Virus record (IMG/VR): IMGVR_UViG_3300010883_000102
Span: 1 to 40,304 of that record
Length of the DNA: 40,304 nucleotides
Direction: 5' to 3' (one strand)
Origin: a virus
In this document: piece by piece, positions 22,701 through 31,556 of the stretch
Layout: each line of letters opens with the position of its first letter
Position numbering within the stretch: the first letter of the stretch is position 1
The notes under the pieces: model-generated
Databases searched by the model: none
Told to the model about the DNA's origin: nothing
Seen by the model: the letters and a program-made list of their open reading frames with translations, nothing else
Made by a program: the position numbers and the translations under genes

Positions 22701-25161
22701 CCAGAAGGGTGAGAACAGCGTTGCGCTCTCTGCTCTTCAGACCACGCAGAGCGTTCTCCGACATTTTGTTGAACATGGCAGCCAGCTTGTTCGACCTGTT
22801 GACAGAATCAAAGCTATCCTTGGCAGCTGCGCCAACTAAATCTTCACCCTCCTGCCAGCGCAAGACACGCTTTAGCCTTTTGCTAAGCTCAAAGGGATTG
22901 ATAAATTTTAACATTGTGCCGCCTTCTTGCGGCAACTCACCCCACATCGACATGGCTTTATCATCGAAGTACGTGAAGAACGTGTTTAGAACTTTGCCCT
23001 GTCTGCTGGCCATTTCCCCGATAAGGCGGAAGCCAAAGGCTTTTCCAGAAAGGACAAGATCACCCAGCTCACTGCCGGATGTGTAATACCGGAACCCCTG
23101 GATCTCTTTCTCAAGAGCAACCTTATTAGCCTGGAGCGTCTGCATCTGGTCGTCTCTTCTTTTCTGGCTAGTAGCAGTTTTAACGGGGCGCTTCTTCCAC
23201 ACAACACGGAGCCTGTCTATGAGATCATTGATCGCGTTGAGCGCCTCAATCTTAGGGCGGGCTTCTGGCCTTAGCATAGCCTTCATGTCAATATGGAAGA
23301 TGCCGTCAGCGACGGCCAGAAAGGCTTCGGCGTCTTCGAACTTCATGCCTGTCAGCTGCTCTATGTTCTTGACAATCTCGGCGGCAGCTTCATCATCTTT
23401 GAATGCATCGCCCAGTTTATTTTGCATCTCACGCAGAGCCTTGATCTCACCTTGTACGGAAGCCTTCACAACGATTGCCGACATCGGTGATCTGTATCGT
23501 CCGGGCAGAAGTCTGTCTCTCCACGTATTCACATTAGCAACGCGCAAGCCATTGCGTTCAGCATATTTCTCCGTGCTTTCCACAAGTGTGCGCCACGTGC
23601 CATGGAGACCCCTAAAGCCCATGCCGAGCATCTTAAATAGAAGCTCACCACCCAGCTCAGCCGTAAAGCGTATAGAAGCTTCCCGTGCGAAGTTGGCGTC
23701 TTCATCAATCATGCTATGTAGCTGGACTTCAACCCCGGCACCACCAATGCCAACAGCTGCGGCGCGCATGAAAACCTTCTTGATACGAGGTAGTAGTTTA
23801 TCGCCAGTCTGTTTGAAGAATCTCTTACGAGTAAGTGGGTTGGCGGCGAGTAGTGCTAGAATACCAGCGTCAACACCGATCTCCTTAACACCGTAGGCAG
23901 TTAAGCGCTTCCACCAATCATCACCGTACTTGCTCTCCATGGACTCGATAAACTGAGGGCTGATGGTTTGATTGTCCCACATCTCGGAGATGAACAACCC
24001 GTAGTCTGTGTCCATGCTATCTTCGTACGAAACAGGGAGTATCCATTCGATGAAGTTCCGGACAGTTTTCGTGGTGGTGTCAACTAGGGCATCCTCCGTT
24101 TTGCTACCACCAGGGAATATACCGACGAAAGCACCAATCTCTATGGTTTGTTGTAGTACCATCTGTTTAATCCGGATATGGCTAGGTGATCGCACGGTGG
24201 CGTCAACTAGGGCACCATCTTCAAAGTCAGCCATAGCCATGATATCTACTACAGCCGCAGGCAGCTGTGTGTCGTAGGGGTCGCCAGTGAGAGTGGTGGA
24301 AGGCCCCTTAGGCTTAGGCCCTATACCTTTGAAGTTGGCCACGTCGCTTGCAAGGTCGCTTACAAATTCCGAGGCATCATCAGCAACACCAGAAAAGAAT
24401 TCCATCATGGTGTGATGCTCGATAGCTTTGTTGGCTGTATCAATATGAGCAGTGTCCAGCTCTTCAGATAAGGCTTCCCTGTCCGCCAAGTTCAAGTTAG
24501 GGAACATGTTGTTGAAGTAAATTTCCCCAAGCGTGGGGGTTTTAGTCACCAGCTCCTTGGCCAGAGTCCTTGCATCAGGCGGCACTTTGTTGTTGTCATC
24601 CGAGTAGGATTTGAGTGACTCCATTAAGATCTTATTCGCTTCATACGCTCCCAAGGAAGCTACATCGGTAGCACCGACTGCTGCTAGAATTTCATCCTCA
24701 ACGGGGTTCGTTATCTCTGGTATAGTGGTGTCGTTAGACTGCGGAGGCTCTATATCCATGTCTGCCTGAGTTAAACGACTCGGGCGTCCCACGTCGTTGG
24801 GATCATCGTCCAGGGACACAACCTGACTAGGCGGGCGCTTCGCTCGCTGCCCTTGATTCGGCGGCACGGCCCGCTCGACCTGTCGAACAGGAATGCCAAG
24901 CGCCCTGGCGAAGTCCTGAACGCTGCCGTAGCTGGCCATCACCTCATCCTGGGCGGCCTTGTATGCCGCGCGCTGGCGCGCGTTCGGGGTCTCCTGATAG
25001 GCCCGGCGAAGCTTGCGCAGGCGCTCAAGGTCAGCGGCGGCCGCCTCGCCCTGGATAACACCGCCGACCGGCGGCATAGAGGGGCTGCCGCCGTCTCGTC
25101 TTTTGATGTGTGTAGCGAGTGCCATGTCTTCTTCAAGGGTACTTGTGGGGGTGATTTCCAT
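19783..25161 (-). CDS. Giant internal virion protein, gp16-like (1792 aa)
   Basis: The largest gene, directly after two other internal virion proteins and before the tail fibre, as in T7. It would be ejected into the cell and form part of the DNA conduit. The protein is mostly helical, with Lys/Glu-rich and amphipathic segments. I see no transglycosylase motif like that in T7 gp16, though I cannot exclude one. ATG 25161 follows the upstream stop (TAAATG) but has a weak ribosome site; ATG 25125 (MALATHIKRR) is an alternative. The first about 130 codons are sharply GC-rich compared with the rest. Confidence 0.85.
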   Translation of the reverse strand: MEITPTSTLEEDMALATHIKRRDGGSPSMPPVGGVIQGEAAAADLERLRKLRRAYQETPNARQRAAYKAAQDEVMASYGSVQDFARALGIPVRQVERAVPPNQGQRAKRPPSQVVSLDDDPNDVGRPSRLTQADMDIEPPQSNDTTIPEITNPVEDEILAAVGATDVASLGAYEANKILMESLKSYSDDNNKVPPDARTLAKELVTKTPTLGEIYFNNMFPNLNLADREALSEELDTAHIDTANKAIEHHTMMEFFSGVADDASEFVSDLASDVANFKGIGPKPKGPSTTLTGDPYDTQLPAAVVDIMAMADFEDGALVDATVRSPSHIRIKQMVLQQTIEIGAFVGIFPGGSKTEDALVDTTTKTVRNFIEWILPVSYEDSMDTDYGLFISEMWDNQTISPQFIESMESKYGDDWWKRLTAYGVKEIGVDAGILALLAANPLTRKRFFKQTGDKLLPRIKKVFMRAAAVGIGGAGVEVQLHSMIDEDANFAREASIRFTAELGGELLFKMLGMGFRGLHGTWRTLVESTEKYAERNGLRVANVNTWRDRLLPGRYRSPMSAIVVKASVQGEIKALREMQNKLGDAFKDDEAAAEIVKNIEQLTGMKFEDAEAFLAVADGIFHIDMKAMLRPEARPKIEALNAINDLIDRLRVVWKKRPVKTATSQKRRDDQMQTLQANKVALEKEIQGFRYYTSGSELGDLVLSGKAFGFRLIGEMASRQGKVLNTFFTYFDDKAMSMWGELPQEGGTMLKFINPFELSKRLKRVLRWQEGEDLVGAAAKDSFDSVNRSNKLAAMFNKMSENALRGLKSRERNAVLTLLEKGAEDGTVYFEKDILRMLGKDGTPRVTDAYYAIRKAMDIGHFVLDRATTREMTEKGIKQWGNIPVNVTRLAEVGKGDKILTAEMVEKGMVRIREVATNSSNKQVDRIVHKSELKELKSVLGAISGYIPRIYKNARYHVTVIDATAGTITRTHAFGTRREALEHAKETDGALEANQVAIYNKWDSSTNMGQFGVLGNTKKLIDIADDTTMANIKKALNGSGLDAGQLKVVLDMFDGSNLRRAFTGQRADNALLGAGNKPAPVFDTSSAISEYFAGVARKSGSGDWRDYALSMMKTGGRYGEVVDQNKHWMDRDYIHSVESQPSRFTGSGKDRKAIPLDDTLRLRAEAAKYHKWLQRSITQKTRHERWIDNYLEGKMLHLATNGNLAQRAVARVLDGGAVPTITGAIGFLRGTVAFNKLLAFSTAQYVVQGSQLAMTIGAHPIHGIGAMRDLVAMSGIAAARSIKSDIKMPKWALDLELAVKRSGYLEDVRTTDMYNSLKTIHKPGFGFWGKSKQIAKGSHSAPFRLGEATNRLIAFYTWRRNAMKLFSEGKLMGLDGKTPFKGKIDDEVFLRLVTDKAKITALNMGRAGQLEGMSGVGSVFLQFKQVLPKGMHVFETAELSFKEKFGAATALVALWGTAGIPLINDLVWAGDRIYSLFDSSPSKVDFYTNISKELVDDAATMVLSMAPETASKYGMKPELLRKLLTKGGISRLTNDEIQLTNRVALGNFVSESASMMENAEDVIVAVSVLADLVRAGARIGDMNYLNIASWCTLMMAHSEGPEVYEATAQEMFGATGEEAGDRAVMELFKIARNVGKANAMVGAVVRGITSQDNSILEPEFGVMNPSQYDTFRSSTGRETHLEATPSRLWQAYLGIMPGKLGDEYEEYSDIKKFKDAISSYRQDQVRRYLAADGDTLAQNIIVADTVEELLSTRNVINSYGLGEKGLLTGSIVSDTWDLFYNALLEHSGVVQ

Positions 25162-26967
25162 TTAGGGCCGTCGCCGCGGAGGGATGCCCGAGCCGAAGAT
25201 GTTATTGAGGTCATTAAGGATACCACTCGCATCATCTAGGCTTGGGGGATTCTTCAGCGGAGGATCCACCATCATCTCTGGGCTTGGGGTATTCTCCCCT
25301 GGGCTTGGGGTATTCTCCCCGAGCACAGCCGCATTGAGACGATTCTCTTGCCCTTCCGTCTGGGCGGCCTTTGCGACCCAGGCCGCGTGGCCTCTGTCTT
25401 CGATATCGCGCGCCTGCTCGTCTATATTGGCGACCTCCTCTTCGAGCACCCTTGGGGTAGAATCGCCATGAAGGACGTCCCGAAGAAATTTTACGGTGTC
25501 AGCACTTCTTTCGAGAGTCGTGTTATTCTCCTGCGCTCGGAGTTGCCAATCGACCACCATTGTTTGCACCTGCTCAAAGACAACACTCATGTTGAGACCG
25601 CCCCGCTTTGCTGCGTTTTCCATATCCTTCCTGTTTTCCGTTAGCCAGGTGTTTAGCTTCTGGAGTTCGTGGGGATTGCCACTCTTTCTGATAGCTTTGG
25701 CAATTTTTACAACCGTGTCGACAGCCTTACTACTCGTCGGGTCCAGGGTTGGCAGAATCTCCGTATGGTCAATGCCAAGCAGGCCCATCCCAAGAAGCAT
25801 TGCATCTTGCATTGACCTACTAACCTTCCCAAACGTAGACACCCACGCCCCCGATGAGGCTATGACCCGTGATAGTTCGTCTAGCGTAGAAGCCGTACGG
25901 AATACCTTGTACGCCTCAGGGTCTGTTTTAGCCATATTGACCCAGAAGGCATCGGTGTCCATTTGCCGTTGCAGATGGAGTCTAACCGACTCTTGCAAGA
26001 CCCGGGCATCACTTCCTTCCAGAACGGCGTCGTAAATCTCACCGATAGCATCGACTTCCTCGTTTATATTCTTGCGGAATTTGGTTCTGTCTACGTTCAT
26101 TTTTTCAAAGTACCCCTGCTCATCAAGGTAAGCCATCGTATCAACACCGAACTGTCTAGCCATAGATGTTAGAACAACAGGGTTTAGGGAGTTGTTATTT
26201 AACATGCGGTCGGTCAATTCACTAGAACGGAAGTGATCGAACATGCCCCAAACTTTGTTATTGATGTCCCTTGAGTATTTGCCCCTCACAGCATCGATGG
26301 ATTTTATGTTGCTAACCCTTTCCATTGCGCGGCTGGCGGCGTCCATAGAAGCGTCGATGATGCTGTACAGATCTTTTGCGTCTGTCAAAACCTCGTCTAC
26401 ATACTGCCTAGGTATGGGGTCTCCATCCTTTACGAGCGTCTCCGCGATAAGACCCACCGTTTTCATCCAATTCTGAGCCACGGTTTCCAGGTAAGCGACA
26501 TTTGCGAACGTATGCCTCTCCTCTTCGCCCTCAGGGGTTTGGTTAAGCGGTACCTTATTAAGTATGTTATCATTACTGTCCGTTGTAATTTCGTACAGCT
26601 CGCCATTGATTGTTCTTACTCCGGTTTTATGCCCCAGAGTAGTGATACCTTCCTTAAGCTCAGTCTGGGCAGCAGCACCGAACAGGTCAAGGCCCTGAGT
26701 ATTAAACCTATTAACCAGGATACTTCTTTGGGCAAGGTTGGGCTCGCGGGCGATAGCTCTTTTACTATCAGCGATGAAAGCACCAACCTCCATGCTGAAT
26801 TTTTTCTTCTTATCATCAGCAGCAATCTTAGACAGACTATCTGTAAGAGAACTAAAGGCATTAGCAGTACTGGGCCCTTTTTGGGGATACGCCGTTGGGA
26901 AATTTACCTGACCGCCCCGGGGGGCAGTCACTGACATGTCTTGTTCTTCGCCTAGTGTTTTAGCCAT
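25162..26967 (-). CDS. Internal virion protein, gp15-like (601 aa)
   Basis: A long helical protein between the gp14-like and giant internal virion genes, so by order it equals T7 gp15. ATG 26967, overlapping the previous stop (TAATG) and preceded by GGAGG, is chosen over GTG 26976. The C-terminal about 60 residues are proline-rich and contain the tandem GENTPSP repeat, with basic IPPRRRP at the end. Sequence similarity to gp15 is not visible by eye; the call rests on order and size. Confidence 0.8.
   Translation of the reverse strand: MAKTLGEEQDMSVTAPRGGQVNFPTAYPQKGPSTANAFSSLTDSLSKIAADDKKKKFSMEVGAFIADSKRAIAREPNLAQRSILVNRFNTQGLDLFGAAAQTELKEGITTLGHKTGVRTINGELYEITTDSNDNILNKVPLNQTPEGEEERHTFANVAYLETVAQNWMKTVGLIAETLVKDGDPIPRQYVDEVLTDAKDLYSIIDASMDAASRAMERVSNIKSIDAVRGKYSRDINNKVWGMFDHFRSSELTDRMLNNNSLNPVVLTSMARQFGVDTMAYLDEQGYFEKMNVDRTKFRKNINEEVDAIGEIYDAVLEGSDARVLQESVRLHLQRQMDTDAFWVNMAKTDPEAYKVFRTASTLDELSRVIASSGAWVSTFGKVSRSMQDAMLLGMGLLGIDHTEILPTLDPTSSKAVDTVVKIAKAIRKSGNPHELQKLNTWLTENRKDMENAAKRGGLNMSVVFEQVQTMVVDWQLRAQENNTTLERSADTVKFLRDVLHGDSTPRVLEEEVANIDEQARDIEDRGHAAWVAKAAQTEGQENRLNAAVLGENTPSPGENTPSPEMMVDPPLKNPPSLDDASGILNDLNNIFGSGIPPRRRP
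25279..25320. repeat. Perfect 21-bp tandem duplication in a coding region
   Basis: Two exact adjacent copies of 21 bases, each encoding GENTPSP in the internal virion gene read leftward. A diverged third copy, encoding NPPSL, is about 30-40 bases away at roughly 25240. Being a multiple of three, it leaves the frame intact. Confidence 0.95.
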
Positions 26968-27533
26968 TAAATCCACCCTCCGGTTCTTGCTCTGTGATCA
27001 CCCATAGAAGTCGCAGGAGCTGACGATATGTTGGTGGATGGGGCAGTATCGGTACCCCAATCTATTTTCATCCCAGCTTCGGCGAGGCTTCCGATACCCG
27101 TAAGTAGCGCGGCATTCCTAGCGTTGTTTGCATTGTCGATTGTGATGTCTGTGGACAGCTCAATGCCCCGTCTTGTGATATTATCTTTCACGCTTTCCAA
27201 AGCATCAACTTGGTTGAGGTAATCATGCTCTCTACCCTGTGTGCTACCCAAGCCAGTGGCAGCACCCCACGTGGTGGACGTGGTCAATGTGCCCTCCTGC
27301 CCTGCCCTGTTATACATGGAGGCTCGGCGCTGCCTAACCTCTCTGTTAAGCCTGGCATCCTCTCTAGCCATTTCTAGGGCTCTCCTGGACGTCTCCGCAG
27401 CCATCTTCTCTTTGGCCAGTTTCTCGCGCCGTTTGGCTGCATCCTTCTGATCTTCAGCGGCCATACTAGCCTGGGCCATGCCGCCCACAGCCGCCGCCAT
27501 ACTTATGACTAGCAAAATTGTAGAAGTGGCCAT
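26967..27533 (-). CDS. Internal virion protein, gp14-like (188 aa)
   Basis: ATG 27533 overlaps the upstream stop and has GAGGGAG before it; the longer frame to 27656 lacks support. A hydrophobic start (MATSTILLVISMAAAVGGMAQA) is followed by a long charged helix rich in Lys, Glu and Arg (KDAAKRREKLAKEKMAAE). The same plan occurs in T7 gp14-type proteins, which insert into the outer membrane on ejection. The C-terminal part is Gly/Ala-rich. Confidence 0.8.
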   Translation of the reverse strand: MATSTILLVISMAAAVGGMAQASMAAEDQKDAAKRREKLAKEKMAAETSRRALEMAREDARLNREVRQRRASMYNRAGQEGTLTTSTTWGAATGLGSTQGREHDYLNQVDALESVKDNITRRGIELSTDITIDNANNARNAALLTGIGSLAEAGMKIDWGTDTAPSTNISSAPATSMGDHRARTGGWI

Positions 27534-27868
27534 TACATGTTCTCCCTCTTTAGGCTGTATATACGGTGGCCAACTTCGGTACTGTGGTACTCTTGTTTGT
27601 TTTTGGCCAACATTCGTATCAGTCTGTCGTGTTTTTGCTCGGTGGCGAGAAACCACAGCTCATTGTAAAAGTACTCATCGCAAAGGGCATGCATCACCTC
27701 GGCCAAAGCTTCTCTGTACTCCCCTAAGCCACCTTTCGTAACACGCGTCACATGCGGGTGGATCATCAGAAAATCATCGTGTAGGTCCACAACTAAGTGC
27801 CCTGCTGGAAAAGCATACGTCTTGCGCACCCCCACACTTGTCGAAGACACGCTTACAGGTTCATGCAT
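27533..27868 (-). CDS. gp13-like small virion-associated protein (111 aa)
   Basis: ATG 27868 overlaps the tail tubular B stop (TAATG). The position between gp12-like and gp14-like genes matches T7 gene 13. The C-terminal part (ALAEVMHALCDEYFYNELWFLATEQKHDRLIRMLAKN) could be the remainder of an acetyltransferase-type fold, as suggested for gp13, but the acetyl-CoA loop is not clear. It probably assists in assembly of the internal core. Confidence 0.6.
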   Translation of the reverse strand: MHEPVSVSSTSVGVRKTYAFPAGHLVVDLHDDFLMIHPHVTRVTKGGLGEYREALAEVMHALCDEYFYNELWFLATEQKHDRLIRMLAKNKQEYHSTEVGHRIYSLKRENM

Positions 27869-30069
27869 TAGTCGTCCTTCCTATAAAACTGTTGTGACCA
27901 CCCAACGATGTGAAAGTCCTTAGCACCTTCACCTTCGAGGGTCACTTGCATAATATTGCCACGCCCGCGCACACGGTGCTTTGCCCACGTATGTGAGAAC
28001 CCGTCAAGGCCAGCACCAGCAACGGCGTAGTTGTATCTGTCAGGCTTGTAGATCTGTGTTTGCCCGCTGTACTTGCTTGACGTTGTATTAGTGGCAAACT
28101 GGAACGCCGTTCGCACAAAGCAGCTTCCTGCGTTGGTGTCCACATCGTTGGTGTCAAGCACCCCAGTTTCAACTTTCTTGAACACGAAGAAGATGTACGT
28201 CGGCATCTTCTTGTGAAATAGATCACCTCCGGTTGTGGTGCCAGTGATGATCTTTGATTCGTAGTTCTTCGCGTATGTCACGTCAGACGCCCAGTCTTTT
28301 AGGGTGTCACTGTTGAGGGTGATGAAGCTCTTCTTAATTGTCACCACCGAACCCGATGTAGTACGTTGCATAGCAACGGCATGCACAGCGTCTCCCGACG
28401 ACTGCGCCTCAGTGGTCACGACAAGATTGCCCGAGTCATCCACAACAGTGTTCGTGCCAACAACGACCTGGGAGTTGGCCGCGGGGATCTCCTCTGTGAC
28501 AAAGGGATACGCGATGTACGGCTCGCCATCTTTGCCTCCATCAGCGTATGTGTACTGCGTGAACGCACCCTTGACCGATCTCTTCGGTGCGTTGGGGTCA
28601 ACGTTGACAGCGGCCTCCGTGAATCGTGTGTCCAGGCTTAGGACGTCTGTGAAGTAGGACGGCTGCCCCTTGGCACCGTAGGAGTTCGTGAATGCTGTTT
28701 CACCGCTGTTGAAGAAGTACCAAACCTTGTGCTCACTCTGGCTGTAGATGGCTCTAGCTGACGCCTTATCCGATCTAGGGATGGCATCGTATATCGTCTC
28801 AATCTTGTCGGTGTCCAGCTTAAAGAAGTCTGTTCCACCAGCACCAATGTCCGTGATATTACTGTTAATCTCGGTTAGCCAAACACTTGCGGAACCAAAC
28901 ACGATAGCTTCTTGGTCCACGGCAACAGCTGACCCAACACCAAGTACAGCATCATTTAGAACCTTGGAGACTTGGTACTCCGTAGCCTTAAAGATGTCCG
29001 AGGCACCTCGCACTTCCCAAATGCCGTTGGTTGTGCACACAAGCAGGACTGTGCCAATTGTTAGCAGTTTAGTGATTACACCAGCGCCCTGAATTTGGAT
29101 AACACCACCATCGCTGTCCACAACGTTGGGGTCATTTGAATCAAACGGATCAGCGAATTGGTAGAACTTTTCGATGTCTCTTGTGCCCACGATTGTCTTG
29201 CTGAAGTACACTGAGTTGGGGGTCTTGGGATCGCCAGCAAGCCATAGACGCGACGCGAAGAACGCAGTTGTCGAGGGGTAGGTATCAGTGGCACCGGGTG
29301 TCGTATTTTTATCGTACTGCTTGATGATGGTGGAAGTGTAGACCGTAGTACCAGACCAAGCTGCTGTACTAGTAGGGATGGGGCCATCAAGCTGCACCCA
29401 GTACACTTTCCAGTTAGCGCCGACACCGGGCTCATCAGCTGCGGTAGCGGTATGCGCATCGATGCACTCATACCATTTACTGTTGTTGGACACGCGTTTA
29501 TTGGCGGCAGTTGCATCTGTGTCCCTAATCAGCACGTCGATGTATGTAGCAGCCAAGGTGACGTTGTCCGCGTCCACATACAAGTACCCAGGTTTAGTGT
29601 GTCTACCAGCGAAGTACAAACGCTTACCGGAGTAGGCGTAGTCCATGTCAAAGAATTTCTGATTGCTGTGGGAGTCAGTGGTTCTGGCTAGTGTGCCATA
29701 CGGGACGTCGCAGTTCTTGAGACCTGAACTTGTAGCCTCAAAGATCTCGAAGCTATTGTTGATGTCGACCACAACGCGCTTGACGATATTGCCGTTAGGG
29801 GCTGCTAACTTAACAGAGGTAACGGCCGGCGACTCTATGTAAGTCTCCGCTGACGCATTACCAGAGCGAACCGTATGCATGTAGTTGCCTGTGCTGGACA
29901 GCCCAATAAAGTCAACGCCCCTGCGCCTGCGCGCGGAGCCATTGGAGAGCAGCTCAACATTGATCGTGCCATTCATAAACTCAGATGGCATAACGTTGAG
30001 GATGGATGCTTCTGTGTTAAGGCCGTCTGTAAAACCAGCGACGGGTAGTACTAGCTTCGAGGTGGACAT
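27868..30069 (-). CDS. Tail tubular protein B, gp12-like nozzle (733 aa)
   Basis: Forms the lower tail tube. The start MSTSKLVLPVAGFTDGLNTEASILNVMPSEFMNGTINVELLSNGSARRRRGVD-like pattern is typical of gp12: an opening 'GLN-E---L-------' segment followed by an 'RRRRG' turn. The rest is beta-rich, as in nozzle proteins, and the length is close to that of T7 gp12 (about 794 aa). ATG 30069 has AGAAAGG upstream. Confidence 0.88.
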   Translation of the reverse strand: MSTSKLVLPVAGFTDGLNTEASILNVMPSEFMNGTINVELLSNGSARRRRGVDFIGLSSTGNYMHTVRSGNASAETYIESPAVTSVKLAAPNGNIVKRVVVDINNSFEIFEATSSGLKNCDVPYGTLARTTDSHSNQKFFDMDYAYSGKRLYFAGRHTKPGYLYVDADNVTLAATYIDVLIRDTDATAANKRVSNNSKWYECIDAHTATAADEPGVGANWKVYWVQLDGPIPTSTAAWSGTTVYTSTIIKQYDKNTTPGATDTYPSTTAFFASRLWLAGDPKTPNSVYFSKTIVGTRDIEKFYQFADPFDSNDPNVVDSDGGVIQIQGAGVITKLLTIGTVLLVCTTNGIWEVRGASDIFKATEYQVSKVLNDAVLGVGSAVAVDQEAIVFGSASVWLTEINSNITDIGAGGTDFFKLDTDKIETIYDAIPRSDKASARAIYSQSEHKVWYFFNSGETAFTNSYGAKGQPSYFTDVLSLDTRFTEAAVNVDPNAPKRSVKGAFTQYTYADGGKDGEPYIAYPFVTEEIPAANSQVVVGTNTVVDDSGNLVVTTEAQSSGDAVHAVAMQRTTSGSVVTIKKSFITLNSDTLKDWASDVTYAKNYESKIITGTTTGGDLFHKKMPTYIFFVFKKVETGVLDTNDVDTNAGSCFVRTAFQFATNTTSSKYSGQTQIYKPDRYNYAVAGAGLDGFSHTWAKHRVRGRGNIMQVTLEGEGAKDFHIVGWSQQFYRKDD

Positions 30070-30287
30070 TAGCTACCTTTCTGGTTGCCTTTTCTTCCAG
30101 GCGACTTGATGCTCTCTACTTTCGTCAGGTACTTGTACAACTCCACTTCCGCGTAAGACCGCATAGTGAATGTGGTGGGAAGGGAGTTACCTTTTTCGTT
30201 CACAATCTTGTAGAGCTGGCCGTGGAGGTCATGGATGATATGCCAGTTGGATGAGTTTGTAAATTGTTCTAGGTCGAATGTCTGCAT
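30069..30287 (-). CDS. Small hypothetical protein in the tail operon (72 aa)
   Basis: ATG 30287 has AAGGAG six bases upstream. Compact and basic at the C-terminus (KSPGRKGNQKGS). It lies between the two tail tubular genes, and its stop overlaps the gp12-like start. No family is recognised; a small tail assembly or virion role is possible. Confidence 0.65.
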   Translation of the reverse strand: MQTFDLEQFTNSSNWHIIHDLHGQLYKIVNEKGNSLPTTFTMRSYAEVELYKYLTKVESIKSPGRKGNQKGS

Positions 30288-30296
30288 TTCTTCTCC

Positions 30297-31064
30297 TTAA
30301 AGTATGAAGCCGTAGCCTGTGTTACGCGGTGAACTGTACTGGAACACGGAACCACGACGAGGTACAATCCAGCCCCTGAGGTCATTTCTCTTGTCGATTA
30401 CTCGGCTGGTTCTGGCGAGGTTTGCCATCAAAGCTTTGTACTGACGTAGGAGGCCGACCGCTGCTTGTGTGTCACCCTTCAGCTCTGCTGTGGCTTTGGC
30501 GACACAGTACATGTCAAGAGCCGGGAAGACCTGGGAAGGGAGGTCGAAGACCTGGGCATCTGTTGTCAGCCTACTTGTGGGAGCGATATACATCAACCCA
30601 AGGCTGAGTGCGGAGTTCAGACCGCTGACATTGTTAGGGATAGCATCAAAGGTTAGGGTCTCATCATCGAAGCTGGTGAAGTACTGTGGTACCCTGTCGT
30701 TGTACACCTTGATGCTGTTGATGCTTTCGATAGTTGACTCCGTAGTGTCTCTCTTGATTGTCAGCGAAAGAAACTCTTCGGGGCTAAGGTGAGGAATACA
30801 CGAACCGTTGTAGTAGATGTTGTAGGGATCAACGGCTAGAGTACCAGAGGGCAACGCAAGATCGTTAAGATAAGTGGAGGCACTGAGAGCACTATGTGTT
30901 CGCAGATGCCTCCACCTCTTATGCACAGCAATCATTTCTTCAAAGGACCTGTTGGCGATGTTGACACACATGGTGGCTTCCTCTGTGTCGGACACAGAAG
31001 AAACGTTCTCGGCGTCAACAGCAGACAACATATCCTGAACAAGCTCTAGAAGAGTGAGTTGCAT
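30297..31064 (-). CDS. Tail tubular protein A, gp11-like adaptor (255 aa)
   Basis: ATG 31064, with AAGGAAG upstream, is chosen over the longer frame to 31133. Helical N-terminus (MQLTLLELVQDMLSAVDAENV), then segments characteristic of the adaptor ring between portal and nozzle: FEEMIAVHKRWRHLRTHS, a YNIYYNGSCIPHL stretch and RSVFQYSSPRNT near the C-terminus. Length is somewhat greater than T7 gp11 (196 aa). Confidence 0.85.
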   Translation of the reverse strand: MQLTLLELVQDMLSAVDAENVSSVSDTEEATMCVNIANRSFEEMIAVHKRWRHLRTHSALSASTYLNDLALPSGTLAVDPYNIYYNGSCIPHLSPEEFLSLTIKRDTTESTIESINSIKVYNDRVPQYFTSFDDETLTFDAIPNNVSGLNSALSLGLMYIAPTSRLTTDAQVFDLPSQVFPALDMYCVAKATAELKGDTQAAVGLLRQYKALMANLARTSRVIDKRNDLRGWIVPRRGSVFQYSSPRNTGYGFIL

Positions 31065-31074
31065 ATTTACTTCC

Positions 31075-31542
31075 TTACGTAGGTGTGATTTGAACTGTGA
31101 ACCAAGCTCTACAGGCTGTACCTGAAGCCCCATCGCTTATAATTTCGAGAGGCTGGAACGCAGCTATTGCATTTGCAGCGGTAGGTGTGCAGTAATCCAC
31201 AGTGCCAGCAGCTGAGCCTGAGTACGCAACGGTGATGCCGCCATTGGTAACAGCTACCCCACCGATTTCCAAAGTTATGTTAGCGTTTGCTGATGTTATA
31301 GCATTTTGGAGAACGCAGCTGACATTAAGAATCGTGCCAGCTACTGGGCTAACAACCCATGAGCTGTTTGCGGTGCTTATGTCAAGCATTTGGACAACGA
31401 GAATAAGATGTGTGTTGTCCACTGTCCATACCCCACTGCCGGCACCATCAGACACGTAGACCTTACCAACAGTGGCAGAGGCAGCGCCCTTCGGTTCGTG
31501 GATCGACGGGTCTGTGATAGCGCTGTGTTCTGTATTAGCCAT
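31075..31542 (-). CDS. Small virion protein, probable capsid decoration or fibre (155 aa)
   Basis: ATG 31542 with GGGAGG upstream. Begins MANTEHSAITDPSIHEPKGAASATVGKVYV, a start common to proteins that decorate phage heads or tails, then Ala/Thr/Gly-rich beta-strand repeats (VTNGGITVAYSGSAAGTVD). It has no T7 counterpart between capsid and tail genes. The exact role is not clear from sequence. Confidence 0.65.
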   Translation of the reverse strand: MANTEHSAITDPSIHEPKGAASATVGKVYVSDGAGSGVWTVDNTHLILVVQMLDISTANSSWVVSPVAGTILNVSCVLQNAITSANANITLEIGGVAVTNGGITVAYSGSAAGTVDYCTPTAANAIAAFQPLEIISDGASGTACRAWFTVQITPT

Positions 31543-31556
31543 TGTTTACCTCCCTA

